DNA of 64,000 bases. It comes from Candidatus Zixiibacteriota bacterium (GTDB lineage: Bacteria; Zixibacteria; MSB-5A5; SM23-73-2). The translations under genes and the position numbers were made by a program. The stretch spans positions 1 to 64,000 of the forward strand of contig JAUWYR010000005.1 of the NCBI GenBank assembly GCA_030615745.1, written 5' to 3'. A model generated the notes under the pieces. The model was not told the DNA's origin. It did no database searches and was given only the letters and a program-made list of their open reading frames with translations. Positions 25,084-34,600 of the stretch are shown here, one piece after another. The stretch's first letter is position 1. Every line of letters begins with the position of its first letter.

Positions 25084-25113
25084 GAGGCTTGCAAGAAAAG
25101 ATATTTATCCGAA
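25071..25113 (+). repeat. 43-bp direct repeat, right copy
   Basis: Begins AAAGAATGATTAAGAGGCTT, covering the last codons and stop of the methyltransferase, and ends ATTTATCCGAA. It matches 23373-23415 with one difference. Confidence 0.8.
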
Positions 25114-25172
25114 TAATTTCTGGTATAAATGAGTTATATAGGATTACATCCTTAGAAATGAAGGGGAGTTAG

Positions 25173-26048
25173 ATGATACTTTTTTCACAACGACATAGTG
25201 AAGCAATAGAAAATAAAAAACTGACCTTATCCATCTCCAAAAAGATCAGGCAAAAAATAATTTATTGTATGCAAAGGTTTAATAGATGGTATGGATATGA
25301 CGAACAAGACTCAATATTTTACGACGATCTGAAAAAATGCCTTCTTGAAAATTACGGAGAAACATCACTTAAGGCATATGTTGATGATGTTTTCAAGGAT
25401 ACAGACAAAATTGAAGAATTCATTCTTGGGACCAAGCCTGAATATGTGCTTGATACAATTGAACTGTATGTTACTCTTATTGATAAACCAGGTCAAAAAA
25501 CAAATTTCCAAAAGGAGTGCAATCAAATTTTCAAATCAGAAAACTCCCCGGTCAGAATTCTTGACGGCTATATAATCAAGTTAGACTCCGTTTTTTTAGA
25601 AAGTGAGATTCTAAACAAGGCGTACGAACTCCTCAAAGATAGTCATTTTGAGAAAGCTTGCAGGGATTTTCTTAACGCAAGAAACAATCTCACTACAGGG
25701 GATTATTCCGGGACAATTATTGAGGCAAATAACGCAATTGAGAGTACCTTAAAGAAAGTCCTCGATAAAGAAAAGGGAGATCAAGGAAATTTGAAAAAGT
25801 GGTTAATGAAATCAGGGATCATACCTGATTATTTTCAAGGATTCTGTGAACATTTTGAAGGCTTGCTCCAATCTGCTTTTACAATAGCAAATGAATCGTC
25901 ACGGCATGGGAAAAAAGAAATTCCCGATAAGAGGAATGAAGTCAATTATGCAGTCGCTTCTTTCTTCTTACACCTAGCGGGTTCTTTGATCGTTTTCTTT
26001 ATGGAAAGGTATCAAGAAAATTTGCCAGAAGAGGAATTACCTTTTTGA
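25173..26048 (+). CDS. AbiJ-like abortive infection protein
   Basis: 291 residues. The start MILFSQRHSEAIENKKL with ISKKIRQKIIYCMQRFNRWYG resembles AbiJ N-terminal domains. The C-terminal half (ACRDFLNARNNLTTGDYSGT, ANNAIESTLKKVL, ESSRHGKKEIPDKRNEVNYA) resembles the HEPN-like Abi_C domain, with RHGK as a possible catalytic remnant. GGGGAG precedes the ATG. It directly follows the restriction-modification pair, consistent with a defence island. Confidence 0.68.
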   Translation: MILFSQRHSEAIENKKLTLSISKKIRQKIIYCMQRFNRWYGYDEQDSIFYDDLKKCLLENYGETSLKAYVDDVFKDTDKIEEFILGTKPEYVLDTIELYVTLIDKPGQKTNFQKECNQIFKSENSPVRILDGYIIKLDSVFLESEILNKAYELLKDSHFEKACRDFLNARNNLTTGDYSGTIIEANNAIESTLKKVLDKEKGDQGNLKKWLMKSGIIPDYFQGFCEHFEGLLQSAFTIANESSRHGKKEIPDKRNEVNYAVASFFLHLAGSLIVFFMERYQENLPEEELPF

Positions 26049-26167
26049 TGAAGGCACGATTTTACAAAACTGCGCGTTTGTTATTCATTTTGCTCAAAGT
26101 AGAAACTCCAATTTTAAGCATCAAAGTAAAACATAAGAAAGCTGACTTTAGGACGTTTCAAGAATAG

Positions 26168-26267
26168 AAATTCCCGAATGCGTTATTAGGTGCGGGAAAT
26201 CCCCGGAACGGGTCTTGAGACAATTCCCGCACCAACTAAAAAAAGTAAAGCTGAAGCTTTACACTCC
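26168..26267. repeat. Mosaic repeat, copy 2, plus GGAGTG-foot hairpin
   Basis: The right half of hairpin A (AATTCCCGAATG) and a full hairpin B (GGTGCGGGAA ... TTCCCGCACC with CCCCGGAACGGG in the loop). Then GTAAAGC-TGAA-GCTTTAC followed by ACTCC (26245-26267). Confidence 0.7.
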
Positions 26268-26274
26268 AAAGATG

Positions 26275-26616
26275 CTAACAGGTGAGATGAAAAAGCCCTA
26301 CGATTTTTTCCTTTTGGCAAAGTTTATTAAGAGTTTTACAAGCTTCTTTTGTATCCTGTTCAATTAATTTTATCCCCTTTTTCTTAAAAAGTTCAACCGT
26401 CTCAGGAAGAACTTCCATGTATCCATAAAATCCTTTACCAACAATCACTGTGTCTGGCTTAACCTTGAAAATATCTTCGGTTAAATCCTCAACTGAAAGC
26501 TGGTGAGAGGTCTTTCTCCACCAGGAGCTATCAATTTTATCAAGGTAGATTATAACATCTGAGGTATATTTTTTGCTATCTATTACTATTTTTCCGAATT
26601 CATATGAGTCTATCAT
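26275..26616 (-). CDS. Mth938-like domain protein (NDUFAF3/DUF498 family)
   Basis: 113 residues, a full single domain. MIDSYEFGKIVIDSKKYTSDVII, then SSWWRKTSHQLSVEDL and KPDTVIVGKGFYGYMEV and a C-terminal KLCQKEKIVGLFHLTC fit the family, whose human member is a complex I assembly factor. The bacterial role is unclear. It sits 13 bases downstream of the amidase gene and may be cotranscribed. Confidence 0.82.
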   Translation of the reverse strand: MIDSYEFGKIVIDSKKYTSDVIIYLDKIDSSWWRKTSHQLSVEDLTEDIFKVKPDTVIVGKGFYGYMEVLPETVELFKKKGIKLIEQDTKEACKTLNKLCQKEKIVGLFHLTC

Positions 26617-26629
26617 AACGAATAAATTT

Positions 26630-28513
26630 TTATTCTGTTTTCTCTAAAAAATTCAAAATCCCATAATAGATACCCTCAGCGATTTTTTGTTGAAATCTTT
26701 TCTTTTTTAAAAGTATCTCCTGCTCAGGTAAGATTATGAAAGCGCATTCCACTAAAACAGATAAAAGCTGTGATGGTCTGGTCAAAGCCAAATTTGCGTA
26801 GTACAGCCCATAATCACCAAGCCTTAATTTTTTTACCAGTTCCTTTTGAATCTCTTGTGCCAGAGGTTTGGCTTGAGGGTGATAATAATAGGTGCTTGTT
26901 CCGTTGTTGTAAAAGGGATTTATCCCGTCAGGCAAGGCATTGTTATGGATGCTTATGAGAATATCACAGTCTGCCTCAATTGCTTTTTGGGGTCGATCAT
27001 AAAGTGGGACATCCTCCATCCCCTTTCTGGTCAAGATGACTTCCGCCCCTCTCCTCTCCAAGATTTTTTTCAATCTTTTTGCTATCTGAAGATTAACCAC
27101 CTTTTCAGATAGTCCAGTTGGACCAACAGCTCCAGGGTCTTCAGAATGTCCAGGATCTATCCCAATCGTCAAACCTTTTAATTTTCCTCTAAACTCAGGC
27201 TTTTTCTTAATTTCCAGAACCAAAATCTTATTCTCATAGAACACATCATAGCCCCAGAATTGCTTTTGATTTAGATAAATTTTTAACTGGTAAACCCCAT
27301 TTTTTGGCTGGGTCCATTTAATCTGATCGATTATTTTATCTTCAGAATCATATCTGATCCAATCAGTATTGGAGATAGCATAATAGATGGTAAAAATTAA
27401 GCTGGATTTCTCCTGTTCCACTTTATAGGGGAGTCTTTGCTGAAGGGGTATTCTTACCTGAACACCTTTTTCTGTTTTCTTGGTTCGGATATGAGTGATG
27501 TAGCTTTTTGGAACAGGTGTTCCTTCTAAAAGAAAGGCTACCGAGTCTTTTTCCACCCAGGCGGTCTCATCATCTGCTAATTTGATTCTAACCCAATCAC
27601 CTGTCCTTCCGGTTGCCACCGCCCTTACTCCCTGAGGTTGATACAAAAGCACATAACCCAACTTTGGACCGGTTCGGGCAATTAGGGTTGGGTCTAAAAA
27701 TTCTATTATCTGTGGGGCCTGATACTTTTTTAAAGTTATCTTTGCAGGTGCTTCCTCCACCACACTTACCAAGTTGTTGAGGGAGTCAATTACAGAATTT
27801 TTTGGAAATGAAAAGGTCAAAAAGTCCCTAAGGGAGGAAAGCCTTTTTGTTAGTCTAAATATAATTTTTGCTGAATCGATCTTATCGTTTTCCTTGACGA
27901 TATATGAACCATAATAAATTCCTCTGACCAAATCTTTTTCTTTCTCCTTCTCATCCTCTTCGAAAACTACCAAATCTTTTGAAGGAAAGGTTTTATCTAA
28001 AGAAAGTTCAGCCATGGGTAGATCATAGGTGAGGCCATCGATTCTGAAATATCCCCAGCAATTAGGAGTTCCCCTGAAACTGACCTGAATGATATCCCCA
28101 GGGGTTAAAACCAAATCCAAATTTGGTTTAATACTTTCTTTTTCTATCCTTAAAGTATCATCCGGAGTAGAACTGAGTGGATGGGGGATAATGACTTTAA
28201 CTGTGTCAAAAGTGGTTCCTTTTTTATTTTCTGCTTTTAATTCAAAGAAAAAATCACCTGGTTTCAAAGGCAGGAAAGCCATGAATGCACCATTTTCATA
28301 GACTTTGACATCAAATCCATTTATCTTCAAAGATGAGTTAGGTGTAACCTGCCCGAAGATGAATGTGGAATCATATGCACCTATCTTCTGTCCATTTTTA
28401 GGATAGACCACATCTATCTTGGGAGCAGATTGGGCTATACCGAAATGTAAGCTCCAAAAGAAGAACAAAGAAAAAAAGACCTTAATACAAAATTTGTTTT
28501 TTAATCTATTCAT
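26630..28513 (-). CDS. N-acetylmuramoyl-L-alanine amidase with SH3-like and AMIN-like regions
   Basis: 627 residues, exported (signal peptide about 1-28). Residues 30-110 look Ig-like (VYPKNGQKI... GAFMAFLPLKPG), 270-330 SH3-like (VRAVATGRTGDWVRIKL), and 335-430 AMIN-like beta-rich. The catalytic amidase_3 domain is at about 440-625. Zinc and catalytic residues are seen in DPGHSE, GLSEK, SIHNNA and VECAFI. It cleaves peptidoglycan stem peptides from MurNAc in the periplasm, probably at division. Confidence 0.92.
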   Translation of the reverse strand: MNRLKNKFCIKVFFSLFFFWSLHFGIAQSAPKIDVVYPKNGQKIGAYDSTFIFGQVTPNSSLKINGFDVKVYENGAFMAFLPLKPGDFFFELKAENKKGTTFDTVKVIIPHPLSSTPDDTLRIEKESIKPNLDLVLTPGDIIQVSFRGTPNCWGYFRIDGLTYDLPMAELSLDKTFPSKDLVVFEEDEKEKEKDLVRGIYYGSYIVKENDKIDSAKIIFRLTKRLSSLRDFLTFSFPKNSVIDSLNNLVSVVEEAPAKITLKKYQAPQIIEFLDPTLIARTGPKLGYVLLYQPQGVRAVATGRTGDWVRIKLADDETAWVEKDSVAFLLEGTPVPKSYITHIRTKKTEKGVQVRIPLQQRLPYKVEQEKSSLIFTIYYAISNTDWIRYDSEDKIIDQIKWTQPKNGVYQLKIYLNQKQFWGYDVFYENKILVLEIKKKPEFRGKLKGLTIGIDPGHSEDPGAVGPTGLSEKVVNLQIAKRLKKILERRGAEVILTRKGMEDVPLYDRPQKAIEADCDILISIHNNALPDGINPFYNNGTSTYYYHPQAKPLAQEIQKELVKKLRLGDYGLYYANLALTRPSQLLSVLVECAFIILPEQEILLKKKRFQQKIAEGIYYGILNFLEKTE

Positions 28514-28576
28514 ATCTAAAAAAACTTTTTTATTTGTTCATTTTTATATAATCGACATCAAAAAAAGTTTTCGTAA

Positions 28577-29716
28577 TCAATTTATGTAAACTTTGGGCAA
28601 TCTTTTTCCCATTCTCGATATGATCTCATAGTTTATCGTTGAAGACCAGAAAGCTAAATCACAAGCTGTGATTTCTTCTTCCCCGTTTTTTCCGATTAAG
28701 GTTACTTCATCCCCGATTTTGACCCCTAAAATATCCGTAACATCAACCATAAAAGCATCCATACAAACTCTGCCAATTACTGGAGCTTTTTTGCCACGGA
28801 TCAAAACCTCCCCTTTATTTGACAGAAGCCTGGGGTATCCATCAGCATATCCTAAGGGAATAGTAGCCACTTTGGTCTTCCTTTTTGTGAAAAAAGTTCT
28901 GCCGTAACCTATAAAACTTCCCTTTTCCACTTCTTTTAAAAACATAATCTTTGATTCTAAAGACATAACCGGCTCAACTCTAATCGATTTTGAGAGTTCC
29001 TCGGATGGATAAACTCCATAAAGCAGGAGACCAACTCTTACCTGGTTAAAATAACTTTCCGAAAGGTTTAAAACCGCAGCTGAGTTAGCAATAGATTTGA
29101 TCAAATCCCTCTGGTTTAAAAATTCAAGTCTCTTCAAAACTTCTTTGAACTTGTTAATCTGCTTTAATGCGGACTTTTTATCTTCCCCTTCAGCCTCTGA
29201 TAGCTGGGATAATATCCCTTTTATCTTTATATTTTCCAACTCTTTTATCTTTTTAAAAAACTCATAGGATTTTTCAGCAAAAAATCCATATCTTCCCATA
29301 CCAGTGTCGATTTTTAAAAAAACTTCAGAGGTTTTTTTCTGTTTTTTCGCCTCTAAAGAAAGCATCCTTGCAAATTCGAAATCTGTAATAGTCGATTCCA
29401 GATCATATTCTACAATCATTTTTTCTCTTCCATAAAACTCAGGATAAAGAATAAGAATTGGCGATTTAATCCCTTTTTCTCTTAATTCTATACCCTCCTC
29501 CAGGATAGCCACACCCAGACTTCCCGCTCCGTTTTCTAAAACCACCTTTGATACCTCGTAAGCACCATGCCCATAACCATCTGCTTTGACCACAGCCAAA
29601 AGCTCAACTTCTGGTCCTAAAGTTTTTTTAATATTTTTTGTATTTAGAGCCAATCTTTTTAAATCGACCTCTAAAAAGGCGGGTCTTTTGAATCTGTTTT
29701 CGCAAGTTTTGCTCAT
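28577..29716 (-). CDS. alr: Alanine racemase
   Basis: 379 residues, PLP-dependent racemase making D-alanine for peptidoglycan. The PLP lysine is Lys44 in AVVKADGYGHG. The catalytic Tyr loop FIGYGRTFFT and LGYADGYPR, GRVCMDAFMVDV in the C-terminal beta domain are all present. Normal length. A promoter at 29729-29757 lies upstream. Its neighbour, the cell-wall amidase, is in the same direction. Confidence 0.95.
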   Translation of the reverse strand: MSKTCENRFKRPAFLEVDLKRLALNTKNIKKTLGPEVELLAVVKADGYGHGAYEVSKVVLENGAGSLGVAILEEGIELREKGIKSPILILYPEFYGREKMIVEYDLESTITDFEFARMLSLEAKKQKKTSEVFLKIDTGMGRYGFFAEKSYEFFKKIKELENIKIKGILSQLSEAEGEDKKSALKQINKFKEVLKRLEFLNQRDLIKSIANSAAVLNLSESYFNQVRVGLLLYGVYPSEELSKSIRVEPVMSLESKIMFLKEVEKGSFIGYGRTFFTKRKTKVATIPLGYADGYPRLLSNKGEVLIRGKKAPVIGRVCMDAFMVDVTDILGVKIGDEVTLIGKNGEEEITACDLAFWSSTINYEIISRMGKRLPKVYIN

Positions 29717-29728
29717 AATTTTCAGAGT

Positions 29729-29757
29729 TATATATTTAATCCAGACTTTAAAGTCAA
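29729..29757 (-). promoter_or_regulatory. Promoter of alr
   Basis: Minus strand TTGACT (29752-29757), 17 bases, TATATA (29729-29734), with a 5' leader of only about 6-10 bases before the ATG at 29716. Confidence 0.65.
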
Positions 29758-29877
29758 GTAAAGTTTTCTCAGGTTGAAGGTGAATGGATAAAAAATTTTG
29801 ATTTAAAAAGGTCTTAAAAGAAGGTAGACCACAAACAAAAATTTATTCTACATCGTAAAAAGACGAAAGCCCCGAAT

Positions 29878-29917
29878 AAGGGGAAGGAGAAAAGCTTACG
29901 TTTTTTTCCTTCCCCTT
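29878..29917. repeat. Purine/pyrimidine hairpin in the alr-gltX spacer
   Basis: AAGGGGAAGGAGAAAA pairs with the complementary arm at 29902-29917 (one G-T pair) around GCTTACGT. It lies between two divergent genes, so a terminator role is not obvious. The rest of 29758-30072 shows nothing recognisable. Confidence 0.5.
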
Positions 29918-30072
29918 CCTCCCTTCTATAACCTGTTTAAAGATAATTTAATGGTTTCATTATTCTCAAAGCTATTACCCTTAACTTTTTTCAAAAGAAA
30001 ACCGAAAATTCTTGCTTTTCTTTCCGATAAACATTATTTAGATATGTATAAACCATTAAACCCGGGGGAGAG

Positions 30073-30447
30073 ATGAAATTTGAATTGAAAAGAATCGATG
30101 TCTGGAGTATTACCAAGATAAGCTTTTTTCTGAACGGTGTCTTTGGGTTGCTTTTTGGTTTTTTCTATGCCCTTATTCTTGCTATGGTGGGAAGTATGAT
30201 TGGACCTCTATCCGGAGGGGAGTTCGATTCATTCGGTGCATTAACCGGTGCCTTCGGAATCTTTTTTGCAATTATTTTAGCTATATTTTCTGCTGTAACC
30301 GGAGGAGTCACAGCTGCTGTTTTTGCCTGGCTTTACAATCTTTTTGCCAAATGGATCGGTGGAATAGAAATAAATTTAGCCGGGGAAAAAATTGAATCTG
30401 TCTCACCATCTGATGAAAAATCAGAGGGGATGTCCAGATATGAATGA
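30073..30447 (+). CDS. DUF3566-like small membrane protein
   Basis: 124 residues with two to three helices (about 14-40, 55-75, 80-100). The N terminus KRIDVWSITKISFFLNGVFGL resembles DUF3566 membrane proteins, which begin with R-V-D-x-W-S-x-x-K-x-S. The C-terminal tail is Ser- and Glu-rich. GGGGGAGAG precedes the ATG. The stop overlaps the start of gltX by eight bases, so the two are coupled. Confidence 0.6.
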   Translation: MKFELKRIDVWSITKISFFLNGVFGLLFGFFYALILAMVGSMIGPLSGGEFDSFGALTGAFGIFFAIILAIFSAVTGGVTAAVFAWLYNLFAKWIGGIEINLAGEKIESVSPSDEKSEGMSRYE

Positions 30448-31885
30448 GGTCAGAGTAAGAATTGCACCCTCTCCATCAGGTTTTCTTCATGTTGGGATTG
30501 CAAGGACTGCTATTTACAACTGGCTTTTTGCGCGTCATCATAAGGGGGTCTTTATTCTAAGGATCGAGGATACCGACCCGTCCCGTTCAAGTCCTGAGAT
30601 GGTAGAAGCTATAATCGAGAGTTTGAAATGGTTGGGTCTGGATCGGGATGAGGGACCATACTATCAGTCCCAGAGAAAAGAACTTCATCAGAAATATGCC
30701 CAGAAGCTTTTGGAGACTAAGAAAGCTTACTTTTGCTTTTGCACGCCCCAGGAGTTGGAGGAAAAGAGAAAAAAAGCCAAAGCCTCTAAGGCTGACTGGA
30801 AATATGACCGCACCTGTTTAAAACTTTCGGATGCGGAAAAAGAGAAAAAAATAAGAAAGGGAGAGCCCAGGGCGATAAGGCTTTTGGTCCCATCAGGCAA
30901 AACAGAGTTCGATGATCTGGTTTACAAACATTTAGAAAAGGAGAACGAAGATATTGATGACCTTATAATCGTTCGTTCAGATGGTAGACCAACTTATAAT
31001 TTTGCCTGTGTTGTAGACGATGTTGAGATGAGAATCTCACATATTATAAGGGGAAATGACCACATCTCAAATACGTTCAAACAGATTCTCATCTATAAGG
31101 CTTTTGAGCTGACTCCTCCTAAATTTGCTCATATTCCTCTTATCTTAGGAAAGGATAAAGCCAAGGTCTCCAAAAGGCATGGGGCGATCTCTGTGATGGA
31201 GTATAAGGAACAAGGCTTTCTGCGGGAAGCTTTTTTGAATTTCTTAGCCCTTCTGGGTTGGTCACCCAAAGACAACAGGGAAATCCTTTCCACAGAAAAG
31301 ATGATAGAGCTGTTCTCCCTTGAAGGAGTGAATCCAGCCAATCCAATTTTTGATCCAGAGAAACTTGAATGGATGAACGGGGAATACATCCGCGCTAGCG
31401 ATAATGAAAAGCTTTGCGACCTGGTCATTCCCTTTTTGATCAAGGAGAATTTGATTACAGACAAGACAGCGAAACAGAAAAGGGAAAGGCTTTTGAAATT
31501 TGTTTCATTGTTCAAAGAAAGATGCAAGACTTTGAAAGATTTTGCAGAAAAAGGTAAATACTTTTTTGCGTTTGACTACAGGTACGAGCCAAAAGCTGTA
31601 AGTGAACATTTCAATTCCGCTGAAGATGTTCAAAGATTGAACACTTTTGTCCAACGCTTGGATCAACTTGAAAGATTCGAAAAAGAGAAAATTGAACAAG
31701 CGCTACGCAACCTAACAGATGAGATGAAAATAAAGCCCGCCCCCCTGATTCATACGGTTCGCTTGGCAGCAACCGGAACCTCATCCGGACCCCCGCTTTT
31801 CGACATCTTGGAACTTCTGGGCAGAGAAGAGGTTGTAAAAAGAATCAAAAAAGCAGTTGAGTTTATTAAGACGAAATTCAATTAG
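30440..31885 (+). CDS. gltX: Glutamyl-tRNA synthetase
   Basis: 481 residues from the ATG at 30440; an in-frame ATG at 30392 would add 16 unrelated residues inside the upstream gene. RIAPSPSGFLHVGIARTA contains the HIGH-type motif (HVGI), and KVSKRHG is the KMSKS loop. The anticodon-binding domain follows to the end (LIHTVRLAATGTSSGPPLFD). The zinc Cys cluster is partial (CFCTPQE). A glnS gene nearby suggests it need not charge tRNA-Gln. Confidence 0.95.
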   Translation: MNEVRVRIAPSPSGFLHVGIARTAIYNWLFARHHKGVFILRIEDTDPSRSSPEMVEAIIESLKWLGLDRDEGPYYQSQRKELHQKYAQKLLETKKAYFCFCTPQELEEKRKKAKASKADWKYDRTCLKLSDAEKEKKIRKGEPRAIRLLVPSGKTEFDDLVYKHLEKENEDIDDLIIVRSDGRPTYNFACVVDDVEMRISHIIRGNDHISNTFKQILIYKAFELTPPKFAHIPLILGKDKAKVSKRHGAISVMEYKEQGFLREAFLNFLALLGWSPKDNREILSTEKMIELFSLEGVNPANPIFDPEKLEWMNGEYIRASDNEKLCDLVIPFLIKENLITDKTAKQKRERLLKFVSLFKERCKTLKDFAEKGKYFFAFDYRYEPKAVSEHFNSAEDVQRLNTFVQRLDQLERFEKEKIEQALRNLTDEMKIKPAPLIHTVRLAATGTSSGPPLFDILELLGREEVVKRIKKAVEFIKTKFN

Positions 31886-31926
31886 AAAAGGTCGCTGAAA
31901 AAAGCCAAATAGAGAAAGGTTTAACT

Positions 31927-32062
31927 GGAGTGTCAAGCTTTAGCTTGACCTGAAAGGTCCTGAAAGGCAGAAGATCTTTAGTTGGTTCACCTAAAGGTGA
32001 ACACTCCAAATTCCGCTATCAGTTGTGTAGTTGTGTAGGTCAGGAGCCCTGTGCTCCTGACA
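31927..32062. repeat. Hairpin cluster between gltX and the RAYT gene
   Basis: GGAGTGTCAAGC-TTTA-GCTTGA, later GGTTCACC-TAAA-GGTGAAC followed by ACTCC (an inverted pair with a GGAGTG foot). Then GTAG (32035-32038) and GTCAGGAGC-CCTGT-GCTCCTGAC (32039-32061). Confidence 0.75.
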
Positions 32063-32072
32063 TCCAATATTA

Positions 32073-32576
32073 TTATTCTCCAAATTCTCCCTCAATCTCG
32101 ATGGTGCCCATCACTCCCCAGTCGCGAGAATAGAACCCCTCCGCATGATATTTGTGCATCGACGAGTGCGGCCAGTCGAACGGGGAATTGACGTATCTAT
32201 GTTTGACCGGATTAAAATGAATATAATCGATATGTCGATTCAAGTCTTCTTGGTCTCTAATAATATGATCCCAAAAGCGATTTTGCCATATTCTGCCGCA
32301 AACTAGATTCATTCGCTTTCGCCACAAGGCACCAAAGCTCATTTTGATTCGCTGAAGAATGTTTGAAATGTCGTGTTCTTTGGGGTCGATGACGATATGG
32401 AAATGGTCAGGTAAAATAACCCACGCCATTATGTCATAGGTTGATTTATCTTTGACCGTATTAAATCCAGTCCAAAGCAAATCAATGTTATCGACCAACA
32501 CAGGCTTTCGCCTGTATGTTACATTGGTGATGAAATAGAGATTACCCTCACCATGGTAACGACGCAAAATGGACAT
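32073..32576 (-). CDS. REP-associated tyrosine transposase (RAYT, Y1 HUH family)
   Basis: 167 residues. The HUH pair is His58 and His60 in LPDHFHIVI, and the catalytic Tyr118 is in DLNRHIDYIHFNPVKH. FDWPHSSMHKY is the typical C-terminal segment. RAYTs nick single-stranded REP hairpins beside a GTAG tetranucleotide. Matching GTAG hairpins lie 11 bases downstream (32035-32061) and 60 bases upstream (32636-32662). Length is normal and both catalytic motifs are intact. Confidence 0.9.
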   Translation of the reverse strand: MSILRRYHGEGNLYFITNVTYRRKPVLVDNIDLLWTGFNTVKDKSTYDIMAWVILPDHFHIVIDPKEHDISNILQRIKMSFGALWRKRMNLVCGRIWQNRFWDHIIRDQEDLNRHIDYIHFNPVKHRYVNSPFDWPHSSMHKYHAEGFYSRDWGVMGTIEIEGEFGE

Positions 32577-32635
32577 AATTACAATAACAACAAAGGCTTG
32601 ATTGTTAAAACAAATTGTCTCCCATGAAATAAACT

Positions 32636-32662
32636 GTCAGGAGCGCGGGGCTCCTGACCTAC
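32636..32662. repeat. GTAG-foot hairpin inside the 3' end of glnS
   Basis: GTCAGGAGC-GCGGG-GCTCCTGAC then CTAC. It is the inverted partner of 32035-32061 (same nine-base stem) and encodes the glnS stop codon and last residues. Confidence 0.85.
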
Positions 32663-34415
32663 TCAGTTGCTCCTTCTCGATCTTTGCCCAGGGGTCATAA
32701 AGCGATACTGTCCGATTGAATACCAGTTTTTCATCGGACGTGTCAGAATCAACGCAGAAATAGCCCAGCCTTAAGAACTGATATTTATTTCCAGGTTTTG
32801 CACCAGCAAGGTTAGGCTCAACTTTGCACGAAGTCAATATCTCCAACGAGTTCGGATTCAAATTAGCTTTGAAATCAGAACCCTCCTCCACATCGTCTGG
32901 ATTTGCTTTCAGGAAAAGATGATCATACAAGCGCACTTCGGCTTCGAGAGAATGAGCAGAAGAAACCCAGTGCAAGGTAGCTTTGACCTTACGTCCTGCT
33001 TTAGCCCCGCCGCTTTTAGTCTCAGGGTCGAAACTTGCGTGCAGTTCGACCACTTCGCCCGTCTTTTCATCCTTAACTACCCTTTCACATCTGATAATAT
33101 ACGCGTGTTTTAGACGAACCTCTTGACCAGGAGCTAATCGGAAAAACTTTTTCGGTGGAACCTCTCGAAAATCGTCTTGTTCGATAAAAAGCACACGAGA
33201 AAAAGGAACCTTACGCGTCCCCATACTAACATCCTCTGGATTGTTTATAGCTTCTAACTCTTCGGTCTGATCTTCCGGATAGTTGTCTATGACCACCCGC
33301 AGTGGTCGCAACACAGCCATAACACGCATAGCTTTTTTATTCAAATCTTCTCTGAGGCAGTGCTCTAAAAGTGCTATATCAACGATACTATCCCTCTTGG
33401 CCACTCCGATACGCTCACAAAAGTTTCGGATTGCCTCCGGGGTGTAGCCACGTCTTCGCAAACCTGAAATCGTGGGCATTCGTGGGTCATCCCATCCCTT
33501 GACATATCCTTCTTCTACCAATTGCAGAAGCTTTCTTTTGCTCAAAACTGTGTGACTTAAATTCAAGCGAGCGAACTCGATTTGCTGTGGGTGATGAATG
33601 TTCAATTGATCAAGAAACCAGTCGTACAAGGGGCGATGGTCTTCAAATTCTAAGGTGCAAATCGAATGGGTGATCCCTTCAATGGAATCTGATTGACCAT
33701 GGGCAAAGTCGTACATCGGATAGATGCACCACTTATCGCCTGTTCGGTGATGTGTCGCATGAAGGATGCGATACATCACCGGATCCCGCAGGTTCAAATT
33801 TCCGGATGCCATATCAATTTTCGCCCGAAGAACATGGGCACCGTCCTCAAATTCGCCTGCGCGCATACGCTCGAAAAGATTTAGGTTCTCTTCGACCGAA
33901 CGATTTCTGTGAGGACTTTCCCGACCGGGTTGGGTCAAGGTGCCGCGGTACTCTCTGATTTCATCAGCGCTCAAGCTGTCGACATAAGCCTTGCCATCCT
34001 TGATTAACTGCACCGCGTACTGGTATAGCTTGTCATAGTAGTCAGATGCAAAAAACAGCCTTTCCTCCCAATCGAATCCAAGCCAGCGAACATCCTCTAT
34101 GATAGATTCCACATATTCAGCTTGCTCTTTGGTTGGATTGGTATCGTCGAATCGCAAATTGCAAAAGCCTCCGTAATCGGCGGCTAAACCGAAATTTAGG
34201 CAGATCGATTTGGCGTGTCCGATGTGCAGATAGCCGTTAGGCTCCGGCGGAAATCGGGTGTGCACTCGCCCTTCGTATTTGTTTGTGCTCAGGTCCTCCT
34301 CGATGATATCTCGGATAAAATCGGAGGGGCGAGTAGAATTGGTCTTTTTCATACTTTTGGTTTTTTTCTCGTTTTTCTTTTTGCTGTTTTCTGGCTCGGT
34401 GTTCGGTGATTTCAT
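32637..34415 (-). CDS. glnS: Glutaminyl-tRNA synthetase
   Basis: 592 residues. A Lys-rich N-terminal extension of about 30 residues precedes [18 protein letters not shown] (HIGH motif at about 63-66). [25 protein letters not shown] and VLSKRKL (KMSKS loop) follow, then two beta-barrel anticodon domains. GAGGTG lies upstream of the ATG. The last seven residues (RSGAPRS) and the TGA come from the GTAG hairpin. Base composition is visibly higher in G and C than neighbouring genes, fitting the known lateral spread of bacterial glnS. Confidence 0.95.
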   Translation of the reverse strand: MKSPNTEPENSKKKNEKKTKSMKKTNSTRPSDFIRDIIEEDLSTNKYEGRVHTRFPPEPNGYLHIGHAKSICLNFGLAADYGGFCNLRFDDTNPTKEQAEYVESIIEDVRWLGFDWEERLFFASDYYDKLYQYAVQLIKDGKAYVDSLSADEIREYRGTLTQPGRESPHRNRSVEENLNLFERMRAGEFEDGAHVLRAKIDMASGNLNLRDPVMYRILHATHHRTGDKWCIYPMYDFAHGQSDSIEGITHSICTLEFEDHRPLYDWFLDQLNIHHPQQIEFARLNLSHTVLSKRKLLQLVEEGYVKGWDDPRMPTISGLRRRGYTPEAIRNFCERIGVAKRDSIVDIALLEHCLREDLNKKAMRVMAVLRPLRVVIDNYPEDQTEELEAINNPEDVSMGTRKVPFSRVLFIEQDDFREVPPKKFFRLAPGQEVRLKHAYIIRCERVVKDEKTGEVVELHASFDPETKSGGAKAGRKVKATLHWVSSAHSLEAEVRLYDHLFLKANPDDVEEGSDFKANLNPNSLEILTSCKVEPNLAGAKPGNKYQFLRLGYFCVDSDTSDEKLVFNRTVSLYDPWAKIEKEQLSRSGAPRS

Positions 34416-34600
34416 AACTTTTTCACCTCGATCTTGAGTGAAGTGGTGATACTTTTCTCACATTTGCACCAAGACAATATAACACTTTATAGGTCTTTAT
34501 GCCAGAATAAAAATTTAATAATTGTCCGTTGCCAGAGATTTTGGGAAGGAGGAGGTTATAAAGAGATTAGAAAAAGGATAGAGTTTATAAAAAATAAATT

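Noticed and set aside
29878-29917. Rho-independent terminator
   Set aside because: The hairpin lies between divergent genes and lacks a T run after the stem on either strand.
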